Below are positions 1 through 12,028 of a stretch of 64,000 nt of DNA, one piece after another (the first letter of the stretch is position 1; each line of letters starts with the position of its first letter). The notes beneath the pieces were generated by a model. The model ran no database searches. It worked only from the letters and a program-made list of their open reading frames with translations, and was not told the origin of the DNA. The DNA is taken from NCBI GenBank assembly GCA_008973525.1, contig WACJ01000525.1, positions 744,001 to 808,000 on the forward strand, in the 5' to 3' direction. A program made the position numbers and the translations under genes. This DNA comes from Stenopsyche tienmushanensis (taxonomy: Eukaryota; Arthropoda; Insecta; Trichoptera; Stenopsychidae).

Positions 1-330
1 TATGTGTTAATGGATGTGTTAATATTGCCTATCGATCGTCTCGATCCAGGTTTATCCTGATGTACTTCTCACTCGTTATTATGACATTATATGAAGATAA
101 TTTGCTTTAAAAAGTCATATAGAGATTGCCTACGTCTGATAATAGATATGAAACCTAGTGAAAAAAGAGCTGTTTTGTTGTTCGACAAATAATTTTTAAC
201 ATCACTTCAGATTTGTACCATAATCTTAAAACAATTATATAATTTGTATCCTCTTCTCTTTGTACCCTTTATACCATAAAGTTAAATTTTTGAACAAGCG
301 ATTTAAATGTGGAAAATAATTGTTTAACCT

Positions 331-535
331 TTATGGTAGGATGATCGCCTATTTGCGAGCGAATTCTTACACGTTGAGCTCAGAGACAGACAGACACGGA
401 GAGTGTTTCGCACATTGAGTTTGGAGAGAAACAGAGACCGAGAGAGTATCTTGCAGGGCGGATTGCCGAAATTTATCGACTAATAATGATGTGTGAATGA
501 TATAATGAATATTTTGGTATTTTATTCATCGATTA
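331..535 (+). repeat. Dispersed repeat R1, copy 1
   Basis: This stretch resembles 19278-19530 base by base, sharing the core ATTTGCGAGCGAA, then TTCTTACACGTTGAGCTCA and a GA-rich tract, and ending in ACTAATAATGATGTGTG. It has no coding capacity. It is probably a non-autonomous transposon or SINE; the class was not determined. Confidence 0.6.
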
Positions 536-2492
536 CCTTGAGAAAAAGGAAGAACTCTCAATAGCGAATATTAGATGGTGTTATTAGTGCATTTGACGGA
601 AGAGATTGCAAAAAAATACCCCAAACAAAGAAGAAGAAAATGAAAAGTGAAACAAATCCTAAGAATATATGGAGTGATGAGTTATGTAGAAATTCGCAAT
701 TAAATGAAATACTCCATTTTGGGTAAATATACGGATAGAAATATTCTGAGTAGTAAAAGATGCAGACATTTTAATTAATTAATTATTACTCATTAAAAAT
801 TGATATGACCAAAGTCAGTACAAAATGACTCCAAAAGTATTGACATAAAGTTCAGGCATAAAATAAAAAAATGTCCCGAGTTTCCTTAAATGATACGATG
901 CCTATTCGAAGATTAGTAAGAACAAAGAAGGTGGAGCTTCGAAAGCTCTCGACAGCCATTGGCCGAAACTGAAAGCTCTCCCGAAGAAAACGCAAGCACT
1001 TTTTCTTTTGAATTCCTCAATTCATTCATTGATATTTTAAGCGCAAATTTATCATTTATTAATGTAAACATTGTAATTCTTTAATCGATGAAGACTGTTT
1101 TTAGCACATGCAATAACCACGCTCGAAATGCATGTCGAACCATAAAAAACGAAATCATGTGTTACTATCGGTGTCAGACACTTAAACCCTACTTTCCCGG
1201 CGGATTTGTGAATGTCAAAGGGCTTGACAGCTTTTAAATTTAAGGACGACTTCCTGAAAAGGTGTCATCCAATACTTTCGTTCCTCCGGAGCCAGATCTA
1301 ATATGCCACTTTCGTGCTGCTAAGGATGACGCTCCTACAATAATAACGTATTGAATTTCTCGGTGCTATTTTTACGCAATTCCAACGTCCATCTTCGTTT
1401 GTAATATCTGTCTGACGAATATCGAACGTGGGAAATGTGTGATTTTTCAGGGATTTGGACAAACCCAATGAATAGTTTAATTGGGCACATTTCATGAAAA
1501 ATCTTCTACGTCATACCCAAAACAACGCAACAGGTCGCATTTATTCAGATTTGGAAAATTAATATTTTTTTCAGGACAATGCTATTATTTACAGATCTTT
1601 TGTTCTCATTCGGTAAACAGATTTTTTTCTATTTAATAAAGAATTAAAAGTGCGATGAAATAAAGCAAAAATGATATGGATGTGTGCTGGTTGCATCGTT
1701 GGAGTGTTTGTATATAGAACCGGAATAGAATTTTAATAACAGGGTCGAACTGGTATATTTTTATATCGAAATTGTAAAAATATAGTGGGGTTACTTCCTG
1801 GAATCTTATTTTAAAGGTTCAGGTTTAAATCCAGATAGTGTCGTACCATTCATTCAGCGTATCAACAAATTTGGAAATCGCTAATATTCATATTTCTGAT
1901 GAACTGTATCAATGCTACTAAGCTTTCAATGCAGATATCAAATTAAAATATACAAAGCTGTTTTTTTGTCTACAAGTAGTTTAGATTAATTATTGTTAAA
2001 TATATGTCGTCTAGCTTCAATACATAGTGGCTAGGATTTTGGTAGACGTGGCTAAAATTGTAGCGCGGGAACTTGATTGAAATATCGCAACTTTCGAAGC
2101 ATTGTGATGTTAACTACATATAATATTTATTAAAAGCAGTTACAATCTAATTTCGGTCTTGTATGTATATGGCATTTATTTACAGATCTCTTTTTTTATA
2201 AATGTCAGCAACAACATCATTCTAATAGACTGTCATTTTGTTTACTTACAATATTAACACAGCAACATGAGAAAGAATCAGGTTTGTAGGAATAATGACA
2301 TAAATAATGTCGCTGCTTCCCGTACTATAATAAAGAGGCAGAATTTCATTTTAATGAAAATAGTATTTTATCATCTTTGGTCGAAACGTCTTCTTTTGGT
2401 TTCATCTTCTTCTACCAAAGAATATTAAAAATAAAACGCTATTAAAAAAGATGCAGAAAGAAAAAACATATTCCAAAGGAAAACAGTACATA

Positions 2493-2530
2493 TACAGGAT
2501 GCGGCAGGGAAATTACTTTATTTAAAAATG
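2493..2530 (+). repeat. Isolated MITE terminal repeat
   Basis: The sequence GCGGCAGGGAAATTACTTTA matches the terminal inverted repeat of the MITE at 50152-50400. No partner end was seen nearby, so this looks like a solo end or a decayed copy. Confidence 0.4.
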
Positions 2531-2664
2531 CATAAAACAAATAATATAAGAGATATTAGTTTAATTTTTTTTCCATGTTACATAGAAGAATTTAATATTT
2601 TTATTTATCATGTTTTAAGAATTATATCATTCCATTGGCCTCCGTTCTGGTTAATGCATTGATA

Positions 2665-2800
2665 TAGTCAGACCCGTAACAAGGGGGTGGCAAAGGAGGC
2701 GCCTACCACGGGCGCAACTGGGCTTGAGGCGCAAAACGCAGAATACCGATCCGATCGACATCCCAATTCTTCATAGAGTACGGGCGATTTAGGGCTTAAC
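2665..2800 (+). repeat. Dispersed repeat R3, copy 1
   Basis: It shares GCGCAACTGGGCTTGAGGCG and the following GCAAAACGCAGAATACCGA with 52805-52925. It is non-coding and GC-richer than its surroundings. Its origin is unknown; R2 and R5 type repeats sit beside R3 at other sites, so the three may be parts of one longer retroelement. Confidence 0.45.
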
Positions 2801-2839
2801 TTTTCAGACTTTTAGACTTTCCTCGATCTCGGAGTGTTT

Positions 2840-2965
2840 AAACGGAGATTAGTTCATAGGCGCAGATCATAAGCGCTCATTCGTCGTGTCAGCGATCCGA
2901 AAAGTGGACCGATTAGACACACAGACTTTCTGGTCACTTCATCCTTTTTTAGGGATTGCAAATTC
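2840..2965 (-). repeat. Dispersed repeat R2, copy 1
   Basis: This copy contains CATTCGTCGTGTCAGCGATC and then AAAAGTGGACCGATTAGAC. The same motif occurs at 53500-53580 in this orientation, and at 9740-9780 and 33810-33860 in the opposite one. Non-coding. Confidence 0.5.
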
Positions 2966-4068
2966 ACTGAGAACGTTTACTATTGATGGCTGCCAAACAA
3001 ATATTAAACAACGCAGCGTCTTGAAACTTTATCGCCATCTATATGTTATTTACGGGATTTACGGGGGGGCGGTAGGGGTGGTACAAATTAAGTTCGTTAC
3101 AGTTCTGTAGATAACTGAATACACTAAGACGATCTGCCATTATAGATTTAGGCACAATATTTTGCTTTAAAAAATAATAATAGATTTATATGATATTTTC
3201 AGCGCTATAGAAAATCAAAATTCGAGTATTTATCTTATTCGGATTATTGTCAAAATAATTATATTTTCTTATTTAAATCGGATGCTTGTCCTGGATTCCT
3301 TCGAGCGCCTCCAGATGGATCCCATCTTCTTCAAAGTGAGAAACGTGTCACTTTACGGGCTGAAATCGTGCCAAAACCCCGACAATATTTTTTTAGAAGA
3401 TTGTCTTATGTAGACATCTACTTAATTGAGTAATTACATCGACGATAGGTGAGTGCGTCTTTCGGAGACTCTTTTTTATAGTGCACTTAAGGTGGCGACA
3501 GATAAGACGATTTAGTTAACCATTTAACATGCCAAAATTGAAACAATCGCCAAAAGAATCCCCAAGGATCGTATGATTTGAAGTCTCAAAATTATGTCTA
3601 ATTATTCCCATTCAAATTCATGTTTTTTTAGCGTTTAAACCACCGAAATGTGTTTAGCATTGCGTCTGCAGATCATTTGTCAAACGATTTAAACATGGTC
3701 GTTGGGTATAGCTTTGGAGATGGGGCAAAAAAAAATGGACAAAATAAATAGACATAATATATTTGTAATCCAATACGGCATCTTAGAATGTGATAATCTG
3801 TGGGATTATTTCTGAATATTTTTCATCCCTTAGTGGTTCCCCTATCTACTCAGAAATATGTGGTGCAAATTCATTCTAACGGGAATGAATTTAAGCGAGT
3901 TTGATTTATATCCTGTAACAAATTTTAAGAAGTATGCGAGATATGGATCTAATATATACTTTTGTATTATTCTAACATTTTTTACTAACAACTTTTTTTT
4001 ACCAACCACTCCCATCTTCTTGTTTGGCTGTAGACGAACTAGCAGAAGTTAGACTAGACTAAATCCAA

Positions 4069-4087
4069 ATATATATATATATATATA
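4069..4087. repeat. AT dinucleotide microsatellite
   Basis: A run of about nine AT units. A second, similar run is at 10591-10611. Confidence 0.8.
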
Positions 4088-4819
4088 AGCAATAGAGACT
4101 TCACGCCGTCCTGCAACCCTTTTTATCATAGTTCTACCATTTTTATTTCAGATTTCATTTTTGGAGCTCGCTGAAAGCGAAGAACCGAGGAACAGCTAAG
4201 AGGAAGCCTTGAAAGAGCCGCCCGAAGGAAAGGATCGTGGGAATTGGAGGGAGCGACTGATTGGGTTCGACTGTCAGAAGCTCAGATGATGCAATTTTGT
4301 ATACTGATAAGATCACCGCGTATAACTATACCAGTTGAAATAGAGAGACATCCTTATGCATTCCATCGGGATCCAGAGTCGACTCAATAGGGAAGAAAAG
4401 GGGAGCTTGGCTGTGGAGTAGAGGATTTAACGAAGGACTCTTAACGAAATGAATCGAAAAAAAAACATTTAAATACATTTGTTCACAAAATAATATATTT
4501 ACACAGTATTTATAAATTCAATACAATTACATTTACGGTACATAATCATTTTACAACAATTTTGTTATGATAGCTTCAAAATAAAATATGGAAAAGAGCT
4601 TTTCCTAAACAAAATCCTTTTTACAAAAGTGCTTATAGATATTTTATTAAGCCGACAAATTATGAAAAATGTTAGTATACCTTCAAAATAGTTTGAGCGA
4701 TTTAGCATCCTTAAGGGGTTTGCAAACTATTTAATTGGCTTTAACACGCAGACTTGAATTTTATTAAAACAATCATAGGTACAAAATAAGTGGACTATTT
4801 CAAAATACTGAGGTCGAAT

Positions 4820-7800
4820 TCACGTTTTTGTTTTACATAAAAATGGATCAACTTCTTCAGCATAACTCCATTTTTTAAGCAAAGTTGGAGTCAAATGTGC
4901 GTTGCAATCGGAAAGTTCTTCGTTTTCGTCAATTAGGCACATTGGATGCATTCCATCGTGACTTTTCGAATGAAGACGAATGTTTTTAAGGAACTTATTA
5001 AATGGTATATCTTTAACGCAGTTGCAAATCCATGGATTGCCATGAAGAGTTACGGTCAGAAAAGTGTTACTTCTTCTTGTCAAGAAGTCGGCAGACAATG
5101 TCGTCAAATTGTTGCAATGTATCGATAATTCTGCCAACGACTTGTGAGAGGTGAACTTGGAAGAAATATATGATAGCTGATTACCGTTCAAAATCAATTG
5201 AGACAAGTGTTGAAGATTTTCTATGATTTCATAATCAAATTCCTTAATTGAATTGTCGGCCAGATTGATACTTCTCATATTTTTATTATAAAAAAACTGA
5301 TCAAAAACTACAACCATACGGTTTTTACTGAAATCTACAAATTCCAAGTTGGTTAGTTTCCGAATGTTGAGGGAATTAATTCCTTGAATCTTGTTGTTTG
5401 AAGCATTCAAATGTGTAATATTTAAAGGAAATGGAAAATTTTTAGTAATATATTCGAACTTATTAAAACTGATATCGAGTGTCTTGGCGTTTATATTATT
5501 AGAAAACATCATTTTACTTAAAAACTTAAGTTGATTGTGAGACAAATTTATATTTTGGAGTTTCTTTAGGCTGCTAAAAATATTACCGGGCAGTGTGTTT
5601 AAGCGATTTTTTGACAAATCGATCAGAGATTCCTAAGACCGTTAAAAGCAAATTCACTCAAATTCATTAAATTGTTATGACTGATATACAAAGATCTTAA
5701 CATCGAAATGTTGCCTAACTCAAAGTCTAATGTTTCTATTTGGTTGTAATCTAAATGAAGCTCCTTCAACAACTTGAGATTGGAAAAAACTTTCGAATGC
5801 AAATTAGTTATGATATTTCTGCTCAAATCTAGAATTACAAGAGAGGATAAGGGACTGAATATATTAATAGGAAGGTTTCTTAAAGAATTCGACGATATGT
5901 TGAGAAAATTGAGAGATGTGAGGTTAGCGAAAGCTTTCTCGTTAAAACGTGTCAGTATATTTTGATGTAAATTTAGCTCCCGAAGATTTTCCAAAGATGC
6001 AAACGAGTTTGATGGAATTGAAATAAATTTGTTTGATTCGAGATATAAATGAATAAGTGATGTCAAATCAATCAAAAAACTTAAAGGGAAAAAATTCAAT
6101 TGATTTGAATTAAGATTTAAGATTTTAAGATACAGCAAACCATTAAAAGCCCTAGGTGAAATTGTATGAATATGGTTCGAGTTAAGTTTAATTTCCATTA
6201 ATTTTTGGGAATGTACAAAAGCATTCCCTGGAAGAGATTCTATCAAATTAGATGAGAGATCTAATTGAGTCAGCGATTCCAACCCAATGAATGTTTTATT
6301 TGTTATTGTATATATTTTGTTATCATGTAGCCATAAAAGAGTAAGTTTTGTCAAATGTGAAAACGCATTATCCGTCACGTAACTAATAACATTGTTATAG
6401 AGCTGCAACTTGATCAGCGATTCCAACCCAATTAATGTTTTATTTGTTATTGCATATATTTTGTTATTATGTAGCCATAAAATAGTAAGTTTTGTCAAAT
6501 GTGAAAACGCGTTATCTGACACGGAGCTAATCACATTGTTATATAAATACAGCTCAAACAGTGATTCCAATCCATTGAAAGTTTTATTTGTTATTGTATT
6601 TATTATATTATGGTGTAGACTTAAAAAACTAAGTTTTGTCAAATGTGAAAACGCGTTATCCGACACGGAGCTAATCATATTGTTTGAGAGAATCAACTCA
6701 GTCAACGAGTTCAACCCACTGAATGTTTTACTGGTTATCGCATTTATTTTGTTATGATGCAGATTTAAAATACTAATTTTTGTCAAATGTGAAAATACGT
6801 TATCTGAAACGGAACTAATCTCATTGCTATAGAGATGCAAATTAGTCAGCGATTCCAACCCATTGAATGTTTTACTTGTTATCTCATTTATTTTATTATC
6901 ATTTAAATATAAAATACTAAGTTTTGTCAAATGTGAAAACGCGTTATCCGACACGGAGCTAATCATATTGTTTGAGAGAATCAACTCAGTCAACGAGTTC
7001 AACCCACTGAATGTTTTACTGGTTATCGCATTTATTTTGTTATGATACAGATTTAAAATACTAATTTTTGTCAAATGTGAAAACGCATTATCCGAAACGG
7101 AACTAATCACATTGTTATAGAGATACAACTTAGTCAGCGATTCCAACCCACAGAATGTTTTACTTGTTATTGTATTTATTATATTATTATGTAGCAATAA
7201 AATGGTAAGCTTTGTCAAACGTGAAAACGCATTATCCGACACGGAACTTATCAGATTGTTATAAAGATGCAACTCAGTCAGCGACTCCAACCCATTGAAT
7301 GTTTTACTTGTTATTGTATTTATTTTGTTATTATGTAGCCATAAAAGAGTAAGTTTTGTCAAATGTGAAAACGTGTTATCCGACACGGAACGAATCACAT
7401 TGTTTGAGAGATACAACTCAGTCAACGAGTTCAACCCACCGAATGTTTTACTTGTTATCGCATTTATTTTGTTATATTGTAGATTTAATGTACTAAGTTT
7501 TGTCAAATGTAAAAACGCGCTATCCGATACGGAGCTAATCACATTGAATGAAAGTTCTAACCATGTCAACGATGTCAGTCCTCTTAATGTCCCGTCTTTT
7601 ATTACAGTTATCCTGTTTGATTTGAGTGACAAAAATTGAAGATTTTTAAAACTCCAAAAAATATAATTTGGTGGCCATTTTGTACATCTCGAGTAATCTT
7701 CGGGTTTCAATTGGTTTTGTATTGTGTCTACAAATATAGTTAACTTTTTTATATCAGATAGCTCGATTTTACTAATCCGTTTATTATTTTGAACTGAAAG

Positions 7801-7995
7801 CGTTGGGATCGAATTGTAGGTGAACCTATAATCTGGCATATTCTTGTCGAATATATACGCATATTTACCTTCAAAACATGGAAGTGATCCATTATAAGGC
7901 AAGCATACAAATTCAACCCAACAAGAAATATCAGATTGACCGTTAATTAATTGAATGAATGTAAATAACACAAGCAGACATCGGATGGACTTCAT
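4820..7995 (-). CDS. Secreted leucine-rich repeat protein, reading frame broken
   Basis: Single-exon gene of about 1,055 codons. The ATG at 7995 opens a typical signal peptide (basic start, hydrophobic core LLVLFTFIQLI, probable cleavage near residue 20). Four cysteines follow (C25, C31, C40, C104) and then about 36 LRRs of 23-24 residues with the pattern LxxLxLxxNxI, starting near residue 117. The C-terminus carries an LRRCT-like cap (NPWICNC plus later cysteines) and no membrane helix, so the product is probably extracellular, in a binding or adhesion role; the ligand cannot be told. The frame stops at TGA 5625-5623 inside a repeat and resumes at once in another frame (IDLSKNRL) down to 4820. 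Loss of one or four bases would explain this, so it is a null allele, a young pseudogene or an assembly error. Close relatives would be LRR15-like or acid-labile-subunit-like proteins. Confidence 0.8.
6280..7575 (-). repeat. 144-bp higher-order repeat array within the LRR gene
   Basis: Repeats 2 to 19 of the LRR protein alternate between two 24-residue types, one with ISSVSDNAFSHL and one with INTITSKTFNGL. This makes nine 48-residue (144-bp) units. Outside the block the repeats diverge normally. Two stretches 288 bp apart (from 6661 and from 6949) differ at about one base over roughly 130 bp, which indicates recent duplication or gene conversion. Confidence 0.85.
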
Positions 7996-9059
7996 TATTT
8001 TCTATCGTATATTGTATATGTCTAAACTTTTTTTTGTTTTAAATTACTTTAAATTTAAAAATAGATACAACTAGATGTATTCATGGACGGCATACATCCA
8101 ATATCACAAGAGAAGATATGAAGATAATTGGTTTAAAAATAAACATGAAATTTTTTAATAGAAAAATATAATGCTCGAAGCGAAAGAGCAATTTTTGATG
8201 TATAAACCTCTAGAATAAATATTGTAAAACGGATGCAGTATAATTTTCCGTAAATTAAAAACACAATAATGCCAATTGTCGATTAGCGAGAAGAGACTAA
8301 ATGTGTAGAACAAGCCTGAATATCGGTGGGCAGAAGGAACTTATGTTGGCTGGACGTTAGATTGACTTTGGACGGATGCAGCTTCAAACACATCCAGCAG
8401 CTTCTCGAAGATGCTCAGATGATCAGGCTTTTTAGTATACTCTCGACCTTCGGCAAGTTTTATCGACTATTTTTTCTGATGCTGCTGTAAGGAAAAAAAA
8501 ACTCTATGTACTATTCATATTTCATTCGATCAGAATTTTTTTAGAAATGAAGAAAAATAATGGATAACAAGATATGTGATGCGTTTAGATTACCTTACTG
8601 ACATGGTAGTCGTAGAAATTGGTGATTTAGCAGCATTAGCAAATATTGGCTGAATTACGACTTGGAAAAATACTCAAAAAACAGATAAGGGAGCTGTGCA
8701 GGTAACGTCTTGCTTAGATTCAACTTGGTGATGTCAAGAAGCGAGCTCAGGTATTAGTCTTATATAGTCGTTTTATCAACACGGGATTAACCTTTAAATT
8801 ATCAGCATGCAAAAGATTAAAGGTTTTATCGCCTAATAATTCTTTAAATGCAACTTGATTCTATAAAATGATAATATTTACAGCTTAAAATTTTCCGAAA
8901 GTGATTTTATCGCCATTTTGTGTATACACATTTAATCACGTTGATAAACTCAATGTTTTGAAGAAAATTACACAAGCAGTATTTTTTTATTATATAAATG
9001 TGTAAATGATGGCGCATTTAAGTCAACGTTGCTGAGAAGGATGCGAAAGCGTTCTTCGA

Positions 9060-9260
9060 CACGTTCATCCAGGTGGCCCGTTGGATTAGCGTTCCAAATA
9101 AAAATCGGAGGTCATGCGGCCTTCAATATCGAGCGAACGATGAGATGAATATATGATATAGATGAAATTAATGTAACCCCTTCCTATAAATGGATATTGA
9201 AGAGGCCCTAGGTCTGCAGTGGAGTGTTTGTGGCTGCCAGAGCCGTAACGAGAGTATGAA
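9060..9260 (+). repeat. Dispersed repeat R5, copy 1
   Basis: It shares CTTCAATATCGAGCGAA, CCCCTTCCTATAAATGGAT and TCTGCAGTGGAGTGTTTGTG with 57815-57990, and in inverse orientation with 52995-53165 and 61065-61260. Four copies in 64 kb suggest an abundant family. From memory, similar text occurs at the 3' ends of RTE-like non-LTR elements in Lepidoptera; this was not checked. Confidence 0.6.
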
Positions 9261-9489
9261 GCGCCCGTGGCAAGTATTTAACTTACACCCCCAGGATGCA
9301 ACAAACACATCTGAGATAAAGGAATATGGGGACCCTTCACTGACTCGAGCTGTTTATTGAGCCCGCTATTCGGGATCATGCTAGCCCGCTCAGCAAAATT
9401 ACACAGCAAGGTGAAAAACCTAAACGTAATATCCATATCCGCAAGGGCATTTTCATTCTCAACTTCGAGTGGCTACTTGTGCTCTGAGC

Positions 9490-9800
9490 GTAAGGGAGAA
9501 ATTAGGCAGATTTTGTAACTTAAAACAAAAATTAGTAAGATAAATAAATATATAATTATTATGGTTGAGGGGGGGGGGGTCAAGATTCGTTTGCGACCTC
9601 ATTTGGCGCGAGCCACCTATGCAAGTTAGCCTCTGAGGAAGCTTCCGTGATCACATATATCATAGAAAATGTCGCAAAAAGCCCTAAAAGAGGATAGAGT
9701 GGCCACAAGGACTATGTGTCCAACCGGTCAGCTTTTCAGATCACTGTCATGATGAATGAGCGCCTTGCAATCGGCCGATTGAGGGCTATAAATTATAATT
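9490..9800 (+). repeat. Dispersed repeat R2, copy 2
   Basis: It aligns with 33605-33860 through CAGATTTTGTAACTTAAA, CGCGAGCCACCTATGCAAG and TTAGCCTCTGAGGAAGCTTC. It includes a run of about 12 G near 9570. Non-coding. Confidence 0.6.
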
Positions 9801-10843
9801 ATGCGTAATAAAAAGGGACCCTCTGAAAAAAAGCATTGACGCTTATTAGCTGAAAGTTTGAGAGTCCTAGCTTGGAGTATGTAACCCTAAGAAACAAATT
9901 TAAATTTGAGAGTACCAATCTGAGTACATAGCAAATATATAGGAAGAAATAAGCTAAATAAAATATGATTGCGAGCTGGAATTTGGGTTGATAATAATAT
10001 TATCTAAAGTATTTATTTAACAGCATAGTTAACAGAATGAACAAATATTTTTAAAAAAATAGAAATATTATCAAATTAATAGTCAAATTCTGTATAAAAA
10101 TGATAAATTTGAATGTAATTGAAAAGACGTGTACTGAACCGAAAACTAATATTTCAGACCAATTCATTTACAACTCGAAGCCCTGATAAAAAAATTATAT
10201 TTACAAAACGCTGCATGATGTATTTATATTATTTTTTTAACGTGTGAAATGTGTGTTTTGAGGATTATTTATGCGATATCAATTTGCACAATGATATATA
10301 AGAGGGGTTTATATAAAGTGGTCTATAAATAAATTTATTCGCTTGTCAGACAGTAATAAAATGATAAATATTTTTGTTGGTTTGCTTTAAATCAATTTTA
10401 TAATGTGGTCAGATAAAAGAGCACTTGGCTGGAAAGCAATCGCAAACGCCGTTGATCAATACTAATAGGCTTGGCAAGTGTAAAAATTTCAGATTTAAAA
10501 ATTGCTTTGATGACCATTTATTTTTATATTTTACTGTCTATAAAATTTAAAAATTACTCAGGTATTTTTATATATTTTTTTTGATATGATAATATATATA
10601 TATATATATATGTAATTTGAAGAAATTTTAAAAATACATTTTACAGATCGTCTTTTAGGTTATTATGTGAATCCTAAAGATTATCTGTTTGGAATATTTT
10701 ACATTTCAATAATTGAGTATTAAAAACATTTATTTTTTTTGAAATTACAGGTGGTTTAATTGAGGTCGAAAACGTCATAAGATAATCAAAAATTGTCGTT
10801 TTTTGGCCAAAATAAACAATAAACACTTTTGACAGGTGATGTG

Positions 10844-12028
10844 ATGCTGCCAGGCATCGGAGTGTTCGGCGCGGGCGGCGTTGCACGCGTGCTGACTCCT
10901 TTTCTTCGTGAACGAGGCTTTGCAGTGCGCGCCATCTGGGCGGCGACCTTGGCCGAGGCCGAATCAGTTGCTCGCGATCTCGCCATACCTTTCTACACCA
11001 ACAGCATCGATGACTTACTCCTCCGAAAAGATGTTAACCTCGTTTTCGTTATCTGCGCCCCAAACCTCCATGCCCAGATATCCGTCAAAGCGCTCGGCAT
11101 CGGAAAGCACGTCGTCTGCGACAAACCAGGAGGGCTCGACCAAGCCGAAGCTCTTAAAATGGTCAGAGCCTGTCAATACTACCCCACGTTGATTTCCATA
11201 GTGAACCATACGTTGCGGTTCCTCCCGGCGTTCTCTCGCATGAGGAAGGCCATCGTCGACGGGTACGTCGGGAGGCGCGATCAGCTCTCGGTGATGGACG
11301 TCAAAGTTCAAATGAGTTCATTACTGGGAGACTCTTACAACTGGCTATGCGATGACACGATGGGCGGAGGAACTCTGACGCTCGTCGGAAGTCACGTAAT
11401 AGATTTAGTCACATTTTTGACCGGACAGAAGGCATTACGAGTGCACGGTGTCCTGCGAACGTTCACCAAGGCCACGGACAAAGTCAACGGCATCAGACAA
11501 ATAACGTCTCCTGATTTTTGCACGTTTCAAATGGAAATGGACAAAGGGCTACTCGTTACGGCCACGTTGAACAATTCGATGGTCGGACCGTGTTTCCATC
11601 AAGAAGTCTTGATATGCGGCAAGCTGGGACAACTCATAGTCAAAGGCGGCGATCTACACGGTCGACTTCATAAGACGCATCCTGCTAACGATTCGGGAGA
11701 CGATGTGATATATTTAGACGTAGAAGATTTGGAATGTCCAATAACAGCATCTGTGATCCCCAAGCCGTACATAAAAGGTTTGAGCAAAATGATAGGCGCT
11801 CTGAAGGAAGCGTTTCTTCCCGTCGAAGAGCAAATGGGCTGGGTTAAAGAGCCGGTCCAATCCGCCGCCACGTTCGAAGACGGACAGTACGTACAAGCAG
11901 TGATGGAAGCGATAAGGAAATCAAACGCGGACAGAAAATGGGTCGATGTCACATTGTTGACAGAGCAACCGGATCCGAATCCGATGCTTTCGGCCGCTGT
12001 CAGAAGAACAACTATATCTCTTCAGTGA
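10844..12028 (+). CDS. GFOD: Glucose-fructose oxidoreductase domain-containing protein (GFOD1/2 family)
   Basis: 394 residues with no intron in the coding part. The start is ATG 10844 (MLPGIGVFGAGG), the same N-terminus I recall for vertebrate GFOD proteins of about 390 residues; an upstream in-frame TTG at 10829 is not needed. The N-terminal Rossmann fold (about residues 1-120) shows a dinucleotide-binding loop VFGAGGVARVL and, at 92-95, CDKP, equivalent to the EKP motif of the Gfo/Idh/MocA family. The C-terminal half has YNWLCDDTMGGG and GIRQITSPDFCTFQM, hallmarks of the GFOD branch. Enzyme activity of animal GFODs is unproven; matrix or metabolic roles have been proposed. GC content is much higher than in flanking DNA, as for the other host genes here. 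The first downstream AATAAA is at 13780; another at 16837 faces the Hsp10 signal. Confidence 0.93.
   Translation: MLPGIGVFGAGGVARVLTPFLRERGFAVRAIWAATLAEAESVARDLAIPFYTNSIDDLLLRKDVNLVFVICAPNLHAQISVKALGIGKHVVCDKPGGLDQAEALKMVRACQYYPTLISIVNHTLRFLPAFSRMRKAIVDGYVGRRDQLSVMDVKVQMSSLLGDSYNWLCDDTMGGGTLTLVGSHVIDLVTFLTGQKALRVHGVLRTFTKATDKVNGIRQITSPDFCTFQMEMDKGLLVTATLNNSMVGPCFHQEVLICGKLGQLIVKGGDLHGRLHKTHPANDSGDDVIYLDVEDLECPITASVIPKPYIKGLSKMIGALKEAFLPVEEQMGWVKEPVQSAATFEDGQYVQAVMEAIRKSNADRKWVDVTLLTEQPDPNPMLSAAVRRTTISLQ

Larger units (their letters stand above)
1..4750. other. Spacer with repeats, no gene recognised
   Basis: AT-rich DNA with only short open frames. It holds an R1 repeat copy (331-535), an isolated MITE end (2493-2530), R3 and R2 repeat copies (2665-2960) and an AT microsatellite (4069-4086). 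A GA-rich stretch at 4150-4440 follows a good acceptor-like tract (pyrimidines then CAG at about 4151), but no protein could be supported there. TTTATT at 4643 and 4760 are possible polyadenylation signals of the minus-strand LRR gene. Confidence 0.5.
7996..10843. other. Spacer between the LRR gene and GFOD, repeats only
   Basis: No open frame of interest. It contains R5 (9060-9260), R2 (9490-9800) with a poly-G run near 9570, and an AT microsatellite at 10591-10611. A non-coding first exon and the promoter of GFOD may lie here: TTTTGACAG at 10827-10835 could be a splice acceptor just before the GFOD start codon, with a weak pyrimidine tract. Confidence 0.45.

Noticed and set aside
4150..4440. 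Possible exon after a good acceptor-like tract
   Set aside because: The frame closes after about 19 codons and no partner exon or polyadenylation signal was found.
6280..7575. Regular direct repeats resembling a CRISPR or satellite array
   Set aside because: The period is 72/144 bp, it is fully coding as LRRs, and there are no spacers.
6410..7639. Plus-strand open frames opposite the LRR gene, with repeated hydrophobic segments
   Set aside because: They are the antisense of the 72-bp LRR units; their apparent repeats and hydrophobicity follow from the coding strand.
10829..10843. GFOD start at the upstream TTG
   Set aside because: ATG 10844 gives the family N-terminus MLPG, and the upstream bases look like a splice acceptor or 5' UTR.
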